Positions 38,303-49,766 of a stretch of 64,000 nucleotides of DNA are shown piece after piece. Made by a program: the position numbers and the translations under genes. The notes beneath the pieces are model-generated. The model did not search any database, was not told where the DNA came from, and was given only the letters and a program-made list of their open reading frames with translations. Location: NCBI RefSeq assembly GCF_011745365.1, contig NW_024468909.1, positions 1,860,001 to 1,924,000 of the forward strand. Direction: 5' to 3'. Origin of the DNA: Cryphonectria parasitica EP155 (Eukaryota > Ascomycota > Sordariomycetes > Diaporthales > Cryphonectriaceae). Each line of letters opens with the position of its first letter. Position 1 is the stretch's first letter.

Positions 38303-38954
38303 GTGTCCGAGATCCAGCGGGCGTGGGACGTCGGCAGCAGCCCGTCCCTCGTTTACATGTGGCGACATCATTCCTGAGTCGGTGTCACATGTGTGCGGTG
38401 GTTACGATCTTAGTTTAAAGCATTTTTGGAGATGAACGTCTACTTTCGAACATGGCGGCCAAAAGGGACATCCTGTCCTCTCTCGCTCTTTTCTCTCTGC
38501 TCAGCAGATCAAGGCACGTATGTACCATGGTACGTGCAAGCCGGCAGACACAGCAAGGCGTCCGTCCATATGACCCTTACATCCTGAGCACACACGGCTG
38601 AGGTCGATCCCTCAAACTTACGTCTGTTTGGCCAGTAATCCAAACCCCCCCCCCCCTCAAGGCAAACGCAATCATTGACATGTGCCTTGATTATCTACAT
38701 TGTGCACACAGACGTCCACCAGAGCACATAATAAAAAATTGCCACGATATTACTGGCGGTGTACACACCAGCTGATGGTCAAAGCCTCGCCACCGCGGTA
38801 GGACAGGATGACTCTTTGTCGGTGAAGAGTAATACAACCCGACGCCTCCTAATGTGAATACTCAACTCAACATGGACGTCGGTCGGCTATCGCCACACCA
38901 GGGCACCTGAAAGGATGACGGCGGCCTGGGGAAGGGGGGGGCGATGAGGAGGAT

Positions 38955-38983
38955 CCTCCCTCCCTCCCTCCCTCCCTCCCTCT
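38955..38983. repeat. (CTCC)n microsatellite
   Basis: About seven tandem copies of a CTCC tetranucleotide. Confidence 0.95.
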
Positions 38984-40529
38984 ATTTCTCTATCTCTCTG
39001 TGTATAGGCCGTGGGCATAGCTTACTGAGCCTATAATGTACCTCTTTTTTCTTTCATTTATGCCGTGAAACAAATACCCAGGTAGCCTTTTAATTTCGCC
39101 AAAAGAGGTCGATCTGTCCACACCGAGCTTCCCTCTTCGGCTCACCTGGACGGGAAGATGTGTAAGCAAATTAAAATCCAGTGACTGCGCGCCAGACCCT
39201 CCTCCGCAGCGAGTCTTTCAATCTGGGGGCGGGCGGACAAATGGAAGGGCAGGAACAGAGACAGAGAAGAAGGTGGGGACAAAAAGAAGAAAGAAAAGAA
39301 GAAAAAATGATTGAAAGGATATGATTTGTGAACCCGTTCAAAGAATACAGTCTCCACTGCCCCGGGCCGACAAGAGGACCCTGAATCGAATTACCGCGGT
39401 GACAGCCTCGGGACGATTCCGTGGCCACGCTGGCGCAAAGCCCCATATAGCACTACAGTTGTTCTCAGTTGTCCAATAAAGGGCTGGGAAGCAGTGAGGA
39501 AGGGGTTAAGAGAAATTCCCACCCTCCCCAGCAATACGACAGGGTGTAGCCTCACGAGGCCTCAAGTATCGCAGCGGAGTCCTGCGATGAGGCTGTCTCC
39601 GAGGAGAAGGCCTGCAACGTCGCTCCGTGTCGCTACTAGCGTGTCTCTTTCTCTGGCTCTTGGGGCTGAGGAAATTCGCGCAGCCACTACGACGACACCC
39701 CCTGGGGAGGGGAGAACAATCAGCCGCGCTCGGATCCGAGATGGGGATCAACAAGAAAAGGACAACCAGAAAGCAAACGTTCCATCGGTCAACTCTGAAC
39801 CTCAAACTGGTTGAACGGGGGTCGAAACTGCGGCTCCGTCCCCTTTGGGCTCGCAGGAAGAAAGAATGGCTTGGAAGACAAAAATTAATAGTACTGTAAT
39901 AAGAATAACGGGGCTCGGTAGGGGACCCGTGCTATCCTTGAAAAGGCAAGCACACGCGTGCCCATTTGCCAACGGCCACGGTTTTCGGCAGTCGGCCGCC
40001 GGCTTTTCAGGAGGTGGAGTAGACACAGAAAGAGAGAGAGACGGAAAAAGAGCAGAGAAATTGGGGATGACGTTCTGGATTGGCCTCGTTGGTCGGTTCG
40101 TCTTGGGGCAAAGCTCGGACATGCCCGAGGCCAGCCAGTCACGTCGCAGCGATAAGACTGCTTGAAGAGACAGGGATGCATGCTCCCATTGAGACCGCTT
40201 TGAAGTTGCAGGGTTCTTGCGAGACCCTGAATGAGAAAAGACAACCAAAAAGTCAAGAGGCAAAACGAAAAACACAAATAAAAAAATTATATTGCTGCAT
40301 ACTACTAATGTATGCACTATGCAAGCCTGGTGCATAGCAAGATGAGGTTTCTCAGTCTCTCGTTCCTGAAAACGTGTCTTTCTCTCTCTCTGCCCTCTCC
40401 GCTCGCAACATCAAACGAGTCAGGGCCTTCCTTTTGGTGGCGACTTGAAGATCAACTTCTTGGGCATCCAAGCGGTGAGCATAAGTGATGATGATGCCTG
40501 ATGTGCAGGTTTTAAGTTATTGAGTTGTC

Positions 40530-40541
40530 GGGGGGGGGGGG
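40530..40541. repeat. G12 homopolymer tract
   Basis: Twelve consecutive G in intergenic DNA. Confidence 0.9.
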
Positions 40542-42236
40542 CTCCGGTCTTGTCGTCAGGCAGAGCAGACCAATGTTGCGCAGCCTCGTGTTTTGCGACG
40601 GTCTGCGAAAAGTAAAAAAGGGCAAAGCAAGCCTGTGGGTAGCAAGTAATCTGTGCCATAATACCATAGCGTGCGTAGTACGTACAAGAAAGTCAATTGA
40701 GATATTTGGCACGTGCGGTTTCCAGATGGGATCGATCTCAGTGCATGGGAGTCCCCAGACGAAAATGACATGACTTGTCCCGTTCGGGAGGACCTGATCT
40801 GCCTACAGCCAATCATAGTAGACGAAATGGAATGTCGAGAGATAAGTCGATGCAGACTGTCCCAGGGGCCCCCGCCAGGCCTATCTCGAACCCTCAGGGG
40901 GGTCTGGAGCAAAGGGTCGCGTCCGAGCCGGGTGCAGCCCAGACGACTGGATCTCAGCTCTTCCTGCGGCGGCCCAAAGCCCTGACGCAGAACACAATCA
41001 AGGTCACAGCATGATGTGCAATGCAATGCACGCAACAACGCAAATTCGACGAACAATGATCGTCGTCCCTCTTCCCCGCCTCTCCCCTCCCTCTTCCCCT
41101 CCTCCTCCGCCGTTTTCTGTCTCTTTACCCACCCCCGGTCTCGCTTTCCTTGCGGAAGGAGCGGCAATATTGAACAAATGTTGAGGGCGGCCAAGAGTCG
41201 AGAACACTCGCAGGGCGGGCGTCTCATCTTCTGCAGGCCCCGACAGAGCGGGTCCGTACGTAACAGAATATCTTTTGAAAGACGCCGCACCCTCGGCCGG
41301 ACCCTGGAGTGGCGACCGTACCACTGCTACTATTAGATGCGACGCCAGCGCGGTTAACGACCACGCGAGAAGGAAAGAGAAAAAAATCCACTGCCGCCCC
41401 AGCATATCGGCATTCCACCGACATGAAATTAAGCCGCCGTCTAGTGGGGAGGCCTGCCTCTGGAGTCCCGGTCGAGCTCACAGATTCCGTGTCTCCTTTG
41501 CCACTCTGGGCGCGTACGTAGGAAGATCAGAGTAGGGGAAGATTGATGGAATTAGTCATGACGAGCAGGTCCAGCCAGGAGACCAACACGCAGCAAAGCT
41601 TGAGCCTTGAGCCCATTGCAGCGGGTCGGCCAGTGGCTCGTTCTCTTAAGTTGTGTCGTACGCAACAGCCCAGGGTTGCCAGCCAACAAAAAGCCTGTGT
41701 GGCCTGTCTTGGCGCACATCATGCCCAGCCCTTACTGACGATGGCCCTTCGCCCCTTGCCCCTCCTGCCCCTCTTCTTGCCATGACATATCTCGTGGAGC
41801 TCCAGGAATTTGATGGACCACGAGCCTGCGAGCACCAAGGAGGGAAATCGGTAGCGAGATGCGAAGTGGCCAATTGCATCTCTTCAATCTTTTATTTCTC
41901 TTCCGTATATGGCCCGGGAGTCTGCATCGAGTCCCGTTGCCAATGAAGGCGCATGCAGCCAGGCCAACGTAATACGGGCCGACGCACAGCAGGCCTGGGT
42001 GCGATTATCTGTGAAGACAGACAGGGACACTGAGAGAGAGGCAAAGGCGCTCCCTCTCCTTGCAGGCCGACTTTTAGCATCGGTCAAATGGTGTTTGGCT
42101 GACAAATCCTGACAGCGCAGAACTCAAAATGCTTGCGGCTATCATTTCCGCGTCTTCCGACAGCTTGTCCTGATTGTCTTTGCATGATTCAGGAATGGAG
42201 AGAAAAGGAAAGAAGAAAAGGAGACCCTGAGAGTTC

Positions 42237-42246
42237 GTACCATAGT
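42237..42246. repeat. Dispersed motif GTACCATAGT
   Basis: Exact copy, followed by AGGT. Confidence 0.6.
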
Positions 42247-42357
42247 AGGTGCCGACCGCCTCGGGAGGTGACATCAGCGGAGCTCTGATAGGACGGACGC
42301 TGCTCTTGACGGATGCCCTGTACTTATGGGATGATCATCGGCGGTTGATTTTGGATA

Positions 42358-42413
42358 AGGCTTCCCTGCAGAGAAGCATTGAAAAAGGCTCCCCTGCAGA
42401 GAAGCATTGAAAA
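42358..42413. repeat. 28-bp tandem duplication
   Basis: Two adjacent 28-bp units (42358-42385 and 42386-42413) that differ at one base. Each contains CCTGCAGAGAAGCATTGAAA. Confidence 0.95.
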
Positions 42414-43382
42414 CGTCGTCGGCAGCTGGGTTGATGCCCGTTGACCATGGCGGATAAACGCATGGGACAGCGTGCGATCTAGCGGCATGTCCGACCATGA
42501 GCCGGCGGTGTTTTGCTGACGTGCATGGATTCCCTAGCGACGTCGAGTTTGTCTTTAAGAGGCAAACTACTGTAAGTGTACCATGGTCTCTCTGCAAGTA
42601 GTACTGCGGTAGTTTTTAGCAGACTATTTTCGGTAACTGGTCAAGTGCCTAAGAGGCCGCTCAGATGCAGCTGATCCTCCCTCGCGCATGTCCAGTTGAT
42701 GTCGATAGCCGATGCGTTCCTCACCGCCTTCGGGTCGTGCATTATCAGAGAGGAGAGAAAGAGGCCAGCCACAGCGGCGGCCAGCAACATGGTCTGGGCC
42801 CCACACACGCACTCCCTGGATGCGACCTCGACTTGTTGTACTATGGTATATGCAGAGAAATAGTTTATGTGGCCGAGGTTGACGCCGTCTCTACAAATGA
42901 TATGTGACAGAATTTGTATTCAGCCCAGCATGGGACACGAGGGGACAGACACACTGGTATGCACTCGAACCAGCAGAACGGACTGCCAACTAGCTCTTGC
43001 ATCGCCGAGAACGAACGAAACAAAACACACGCAAGTTGCCTTTTCCTGTCCACCACCGGCGGACCGATCTACCATAGCACTACTGATCTACTGTACGTCC
43101 GGCAGACTGACTCAGCACGCCTATCGTCACTGGGGGGTCTGCTCCTGGACTCTTCCCCCAGCGACGTTTTCGACAAAAACTTAGGTAGAAGGCGGGCCAG
43201 TGAGCTGAAGCTTTGTCAAGCTCCCATTCTTGAATGCTCTAGCGTGAACCTAGATTCCTCTGGATCGCTGTCAGATCTTTCGTTCGAGCGGCAAAAACAG
43301 GTGGGAGAGCAGGAGCAGAGAACATACGTAGAGGGAAAGAGAGCCTGTGGTCTGTGGGGAGAGAAGGAATAATACAGGGTAC

Positions 43383-43392
43383 GTACCATAGT
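43383..43392. repeat. Dispersed motif GTACCATAGT
   Basis: Exact copy, 560 bases upstream of the FYVE-gene start codon. Confidence 0.6.
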
Positions 43393-43951
43393 CCCTAGTC
43401 GTCCGTCTTCGGTCAGACCCGCCACTACCCGGCCCCTCTCTCTTTCCTTCTTGTCTCTCACTGCAACCGAATCCACCACACCCAAAAGCCAGCCGTCCCC
43501 AGATTGGAATCCGAGCCGATATCCCATTTATTCCCACCCTCCTCTATCTCATCCCTCCTTCTTCCGCTGTGTACCATCAAAAAGATACTCTTGCCACGTC
43601 CGACACAACGTGCCACGTCCAAAAAAGAGTCATTCAGACAGACAGAAGACAAGAGAGCCAACGAGATTACCGAGAGACGAATATAAACCGACTTATCGCA
43701 TTTGATCACACTTGTTCTTTACCCTTATCATTGCATCCTCTCCGTCCCCAGACAAGATACATTACTGGACGGTCGCGTGCGACTTACACACACACCGCTG
43801 AGCGAGAGACTTGGTTGGGGACCCCCACTGCCCACGTCCAACTGTTTCTCTCCTCCCACGCCTCTTTACCTCTTTCGAATCACAGAGCCACGCCTTATCC
43901 TCTTTTCCAATACTACTTTTTCCATCAACAACTGGGGCCAGGCGCACGAAT

Positions 43952-45260
43952 ATGGCAATGGCGGATCTTGTCATGCCCAGACTGCCGGACCAGCAGTCCT
44001 CCTGGTTCCATCACCCACATCAGCACCAGCCGACAGGCCACCAGAGATCCTTCTCCTATCACATGCCGCAACAGTCACAGGGGCAGTTGCAGCAGCAGCA
44101 GCAGTTTCAACAGCACCCGCAAATACCACAGCAGCAGCCGCAGCAGCGACAGTCGCCTCCCTTCAACAGCAACTCCTCCGACATCTCGCCTCTCAGCACA
44201 TCCGGGAGCAATACCTCGCCCGTCTCACCAAAGAACTACCATGGCCGCCAGGTCCGACCACTCTACGTCCCCGCCGTGCTGCGGCCCAATGAATATCCAT
44301 CAAGCGCAACACCGGCCAAGACTTCACCGGGTCTCGACGAGGCTGACGATGACGATCGTGTAGTGCGCTCCAGCGGCAGCTTCACCAGCCTCTCGGGGAT
44401 CCTGAGCTTGAGTAGACTCTCGAGGAGAGACAGCGCCAAGGTTGTGGAATGGGACTGGGACCTCTCGAATTACCCAAAAGTCAACGGGCAGCCCACCCGG
44501 CGACACTGGAAGGTACGTGCAGCAGCAATGTGATGCTATGCGATGTCATGTAATGGTTTGCGACACAGGTGGCGCACACGAGCGACCACAAAACGCAAAA
44601 CGCAGCCGACACAAGAAAGGGGTTTATCAGTCCCGACATTGCACAACAATGTCTCAGGATATGATATCCTCCTCTCCAAAAGCGGCGTCACCTCGACTGG
44701 AGTAGCCTAGTCGTTTGCCCTTTTTCTTTCCGTGGCAAGACAAGATTACGCAGTCAGAAGGAGGGGAGAAAGAAAGAAAGAAGAAAAGAAAAAAGAAAAA
44801 AAGGAGCAACACAAAGCTAACAGCATCCTCTCTCCCTTTCCAGGCCGACCAGGAGTGCGACGTCTGCGACGACCCAACCTGCAAAAAGTACTTCAACTAC
44901 TTTGTGCGACGGCACCACTGCCGGCGCTGTGGCAACATTTTCTGCGACGTGCACTCGAGCCGCGAGGTGCCTCTCGACGAGAGCGCCAACTACAACCCTC
45001 GCGGGCAGATGAGCCGCTGCTGCCAGCACTGCTACGGAGACTTCAAAGTCTGGCGCAGCCGGAACGGCAGCCTGAGTCTGGGCGCCAGCCAGGCATTGCA
45101 CCAGCCGCACCCACACCAGCCGCTCGCTGGGAGCAGGACAGTGCCGGCCAGCCCTACCCCCGCGAGTCCCATCGCCGGCGCGAGCCCGACCACGCCGGGC
45201 AAGACCCAACCCGAGGTAGCGCTGAGTGTGCCAAGCGACTGGAACTGGAGCACCTTTTAA
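43952..45260 (+). CDS. FYVE zinc-finger protein (PI3P reader)
   Basis: Exons 43952-44512 and 44844-45260 (intron 331 nt, GTACGT to TTCCAG, phase 0); 325 aa. Residues 1-165 are disordered: a Gln-rich run encoded by CAG repeats and a Ser/Pro region. The FYVE domain covers about 185-255. Its WxxD motif (WKAD) is split by the intron after the Lys; then come CDVC, the basic RRHHCRRCG signature, CDVH and CQHC, giving the zinc ligands and the phosphoinositide-binding surface in full. The C-terminal 70 residues are Pro/Ser/Thr-rich. An intact FYVE domain predicts recruitment to PI3P on endosomes or the vacuole. There is no RING, VHS or other second domain, so it is not Vps27 or Pib1; the precise orthologue is not clear. 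The spliced junction is strongly supported because it rebuilds WxxD. Confidence 0.88.
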
Positions 45261-47238
45261 ATGTGCTGCCTATATTCTTCCACCACACATCATCAGTCTC
45301 ATGGCCGTCATCCTCCAACGCTCGACTGACCAAACCTATCTACTTAACATAACATAACATACTTGCCCATCATGCTCCTCGACCCAGGCAGCAAGAGAAG
45401 CTGATGATCACACCAATACCACTACCACAACGACAACAACACAATAATTCCCAGTATGCCATCGCGGTTACAACGCATGAGGGTCCCAACAAATAGACAA
45501 GACTGGGCTCAAGAGCCTGCGACGAGGTTAGACTCGACGCTTGACGCCCATCAGAAGAGAGCAAACACCCACGTGTCCTCCTCCTGACTTCTCGTGCGCG
45601 CGCACAAACAGAGAGACACAGACACAAACATACACCCACCCGCATTACACTGAGACGGCATCCTCCTCACCACGTCACAAACTCCGACCGGACTCGGAAG
45701 ACGACGTTCCTCTTGTACACCAACGTCACCTTGTTCATTACTGTCTACCAAGATTGGTGCCACAGTTTTTCTCATCGTTTACAATTATGCCATGACGACC
45801 TTGCTGCCTATTTTCGCATTTCAGGTGTTCTATCCGGAGACTTTTTGTTTACAAAGTTTTTTATCCTTCCCAGCGTTGGAGTTCAGGTTTCATTTTTTCC
45901 ATCCTCCTTTTTTGAAGGCCAAGGAGAAGGAGAGGGAGAAGAGGAGCGCGTAGAGAGACAGACACAGAGAGAGGAGAGGGAGGAAGGGGAATTTATGCAT
46001 TTGGATACAGGAATTCCCAGGGGCGTTTACGATACCTTTTCTCAGGAAACGTCGAGGTATTTTTTGAGTTCAGTTTCGGGTTCTCTTTGCTCTTTTTCTA
46101 ATAGTCCGCGACACTCTCGGTTTTTACAGAAGATGATGCTATCGGCCTTATATGCCCAAACCCATGGATTACGACCTTAGAATGAAGACGGGAGTCTTTT
46201 ATTAGATTGGAATTGATCAAGATCTCTCACAAATATGTACACTGGCTTACCTACCCCGTTGCTCTCCGCTGCTGTCTGCTTTTTGTGCATGAGTCCCATA
46301 CCTACCGGGAGCTGTATTCTTGGTCCACTCTTGTCGTTCTCTGTCTTCGATGAGAATATAAGTTTCCCTAATTTTTACGTAATTAACAGAGACGAGGAAG
46401 GACTACTGGGATGCCCACCCCATAAGACAGCCTCACGGGAAAAAGCGACCGATTGAACGAAGGAACGGGCGGACGGACGAGTGAATAACCGACCCACCGG
46501 AGGGAAGAACTACTAATAAAAGGAAAATTGAGTTTGATGCGTCCGTCGTAAGTAATTCCTTGTAGTGGCAGCAAGATGAATAGCGCAGCTGGTTGGACGA
46601 AATGGGGGAAATGTATGTTAGGTATTTATTCTCCATAATCGCTTTCTGCCCATCACCGTCTGTGGCCGAATGAGAGCTGCCAGCCCGTCCTACTCGCTGC
46701 TCATGGGCACACCATGAGCCCATCTCAGAGCCGAAGTGACATGCAGGGTCAAGAACCGTATGAGCCACAGGCCATCCCTTTTGACTGTTCTCCACACTCC
46801 TGGCAGCATAAATATCTCTCCATGCTGCTGCTGCTGCTGCTGCTGATGATAACCTGCACCGAGAACGCCGTATGCTCCCCAATCTATTTCGGTATCGTGA
46901 TGGGGGATGAAGAAATGCTATGCACGCAAAAGAAAACAAACAAGTTTCGCTGGCTCTTCCTCTCACATGCCAGCATTTCTTTTATCCACCCTGACTCAGC
47001 ACACTTGTCTATTCTTCCCTCGCAGCTATCTTGTCTTTGCTCCAGTCTCAGTGCTTCGCATGTACTTCACGTTGGACGGTGGAGCCTGTCGAGTCTCTGT
47101 CCGCATTTATTTCTTCTGATGCTGCTGTCGGCTATTGGTATTGTTGGCAATACCTGTGTGGCAAATGATCTTTTCTTTCTCTTTACTTTATCCGCAGGTG
47201 CTTTGCAGTCCTACTGGTCTTCGGGACCAGATAATCAT
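45261..47238. other. Convergent intergenic region
   Basis: Between the 3' ends of the FYVE gene (+) and the elongase gene (-). The plus-strand frame 45713-46180 is T-rich and purine-repeat-rich and looks like 3' untranslated sequence, not protein. A GCT repeat occurs at 46823-46845. No gene recognised. Confidence 0.6.
46823..46845. repeat. (GCT)n microsatellite
   Basis: About seven GCT repeats in non-coding DNA. Confidence 0.9.
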
Positions 47239-48867
47239 TCAGGCACGGCGCGACCGCCTGGCAGAGCCGTTCACAGCCTTTCCGTTGGGGGGGGAGTTCA
47301 GCGGCTTGGTGTCCGCAGCGCCGTTAACGCGATCGCTCTCGGGGGTCCCATAGACCTCTGCCTCGAGTCCCCTCGCGGCATCCCAGCCGGCCTTCTCCGC
47401 AACAGCAACCTGACTCTCGCGGCGGTTCCTGTCCTTGCGCGCAGACTCGGCGCCCGCGCGGCGCAGGTAGCTCGTGATGAAGAACTTGACGAACAGGTAG
47501 GTCAGGGGGGCGAGATACAGGACGTTGAGCCAGATGGCAAAGGTCTGGCCCGAGGTAACGATGCAGGGCACGATCTTGTGTACACTGACCGTCTCCTCGA
47601 CGGTGGTGGCCTGGGAAATTGCCGCATTAGCCTCTGTTGCTGCAGCTTCCTCGGTAATGGCAGCAGCGGCATTAGTCACCTTAGACGCGGCCCCAAGGAC
47701 GAGCTGCTTTAGGCTGTCGAGGAGGGCAGGGCTGGCAGCAGCGGCCTCGGTGGCGGTCGTAGCCGCAGCCGAAGCCGGAGCCGTGGCGGTCTTGACAACG
47801 GTGGTGGTGACGGGCACGGTGTAGCTGACGAAGGAGTGAATCATGGCATAGGAGGCGCCGACCAGGAACTGGGTGATCTGCAGGGTCGTCAAGGTGCGCT
47901 TGATGACAACGGGCACGCGGATGGAGAATGCGCTCAGCGTGTAGTAGGTGTACTTAACATCGTGTCAGCAGAACTCACTCATGTGTAGCAGGAGGAGGAG
48001 GAAAAGGGAAAGGAGACGGAGAAGAAGGGGAAAGCCTTCCACATCTTCTCTCACACACAAGGGACGTATTGTGCGCCCCTCCGTCCGTTACTGACTCACC
48101 ATCATAGCATGGATACCAGAGTTCACAAAGACGAACATCCAGATGGGCGGAGACATGTAGCGCATACCAGCCCACATGCACATCATGGCGCCGGCGTGGT
48201 GATAGGTCTGGAGGGTGGAGCTGAGCTTGCCCTTGGCCAGGATGATGAAGGTGTCGAGGACCTCGTAGAACTTGCTGAGGTAGAAGATCCAGCCGTAGAA
48301 GGCCAGGCCCTCGTTCCAAATGCGACCAGTGTCGGTGCGGCTGGGGGATCCGTCACTGGCGAGGGAGACACTGCTCGAGTACGACATCCACCGACCGTCC
48401 TGCTGGCTGTAGTAGACGGCGTTGCCGAGCCCCCCAGGACCATGAAGCCTAGTCATGCTGTCCACGAAGCCATTGACGCCCTGCGACGAGGTTGGGCTGA
48501 CGACACTACGGTACATGACGCCCACCATGCCGTAAAAAGTCCAGGCCGAGTAGACGGCTAGGAAGATATTGTGAGCAACGACAAAGGCGTGGAACAGACG
48601 TGTCCTGCTGAGGGCCCATGGCTTCCTGCCATTCGAGATGTTGTATTTGTTTAGAAGCTTGGCGGTCACGGCGTAGAGGGCGGCGATGGTGATGGGCACC
48701 TTTGGGTCGAGAGCGGCCTGGTAAATGTAATCGGAAATCAGGACTGGTGGCGCCGAAGGAATGGAACCCGGTAGAGGCGGCGGGAGGAACTGCGGCTCGC
48801 TGACCGGGCCGCTGAAGAGGGCCCAATCAGGCGACGTCACATACATCTGGGGCGGCCCGTCCATCAT
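47239..48867 (-). CDS. ELO (GNS1/SUR4) fatty acid elongase
   Basis: Two exons on the minus strand, 48867-48100 and 47952-47239; 493 aa. Intron donor GTGAGT, acceptor TTAAG, phase 0. It is the condensing enzyme of microsomal fatty acid elongation, a multi-span ER protein. ELO motifs: KFYEVLDTFIILAKGK (about 199-214), the His box as LQTYHHAGA (HH at 223-224), and HAMMYTYY (253-260), which the intron splits between Met and Tyr. The usual first His of the HxxHH box is Gln here, a variant I associate with one branch of fungal elongases. Between two membrane segments lies an unusual insert of about 80 residues (301-381) rich in Ala and Thr. Substrate chain length cannot be told from sequence. Confidence 0.9.
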
Positions 48868-49227
48868 GAATTGATGACTGGTGTGCGTGTGTGAGGAGGA
48901 GAGAGGTAGAGAGAAAGTGTGTGAGAGTTTGTCTAGTAAAGTAAGTTCTTTAGACAAGGAGAATACGGTCTGAAGAAGAGGAAAAGTGGTGTAAGTAGGT
49001 TGAGGACTGTCACAAGGAATTTTCTTGTCAAGACTTGATGAGGAACCCACAAAAGGGCGGCCAAGCAAAGAAGATAGAGACAGGGAGATATTTTTGTGTG
49101 GGAATTTTTCTTGACTTTTTTCTTTGCACTTCTGTTTTGTCGTGACGCAACTTCCACTTGTTGCTTCCCAACATTTTTTGTTTTCGCCGGTTTAGGGTGC
49201 TTTCCCGCGACAAGGACAGGCACAGAT

Positions 49228-49238
49228 CCGAGCCTCGG
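49228..49238. promoter_or_regulatory. CCGAG-C-CTCGG palindrome containing CCTCGG
   Basis: Perfect 11-bp inverted repeat 361 bases upstream of the elongase start codon. CCTCGG is the core site reported for the fatty-acid regulators FarA/FarB of Aspergillus. A 6-base site is expected about once by chance in a region this long, so the case rests on the palindrome and gene context. Confidence 0.3.
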
Positions 49239-49753
49239 CTACTGGGCCGCGCGGGCGATGAAAATGGGATGGGGACCAGTTTCTGGATCCAGCTCCAGAA
49301 TTCTGCGGTGTGTTGCATAAATCTGATGAATAAAAGTATGCAGCTTTGTGGTCCCTGGACTTCTTTCTTTATTGACAGTGGTTGTGCAGTTGCCCGTCCA
49401 GGCCGCGGTGTGTCCCTATTCTACAGCAAAAGTTGCTAATTGTTTGGCAGTGTGTACTTGGTAGTTGACTGGTGATCCACCTTGTTGGAGGCTTGCTTGG
49501 GTCGCAATATTCAGGGTCCAGGTGGGGGGGGGGGGCTGCTTAATTGATTGATGGGAGGTGGTTTTTTTTTTCTCTATCAAAAATGACAAATGATCATGGT
49601 TCAAGCAGTGAGAGCAAGGACCAGCGTAGTAGTAAAGAACTGTTCGGTGAGTGAATCAATGTTCTAACATTGGTGAGAGGAAGTCCAAACTAAACAAACA
49701 TCAAATGGTGAAGTACACTCAAGACAATACTCCATCTTCTGAATACATTCCTG

Positions 49754-49766
49754 CCCCCCCCCCCCC
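49754..49766. repeat. C13 homopolymer tract
   Basis: Thirteen consecutive C in intergenic DNA. Confidence 0.9.

Larger units (their letters stand above)
38303..43951. other. 5.6-kb intergenic region
   Basis: Lies between cnxABC and the FYVE gene, both on the plus strand. The longest frame (40556-41290, minus strand) has no recognisable domain. It contains a C11 tract (38645-38655), a CTCC repeat (38955-38983), a G12 tract (40530-40541), a 28-bp tandem duplication (42358-42413), and exact copies of the dispersed motif (42237-42246, 43383-43392) with several near-copies. The last 500 bases are probably the FYVE-gene leader. Confidence 0.6.

Noticed and set aside
40556..41290. 244-codon open frame on the minus strand
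   Set aside because: No domain and no plausible start or splice context; includes purine-repeat-derived Arg/Gly/Glu segments.
45713..46180. 155-codon open frame downstream of the FYVE gene
   Set aside because: Phe- and Glu/Arg-rich because of T-rich and GA-rich DNA; more likely the 3' untranslated region.
46714..47712. 332-codon open frame on the plus strand
   Set aside because: Half is convergent non-coding DNA with a GCT repeat, half is antisense to the elongase. No conserved sequence.
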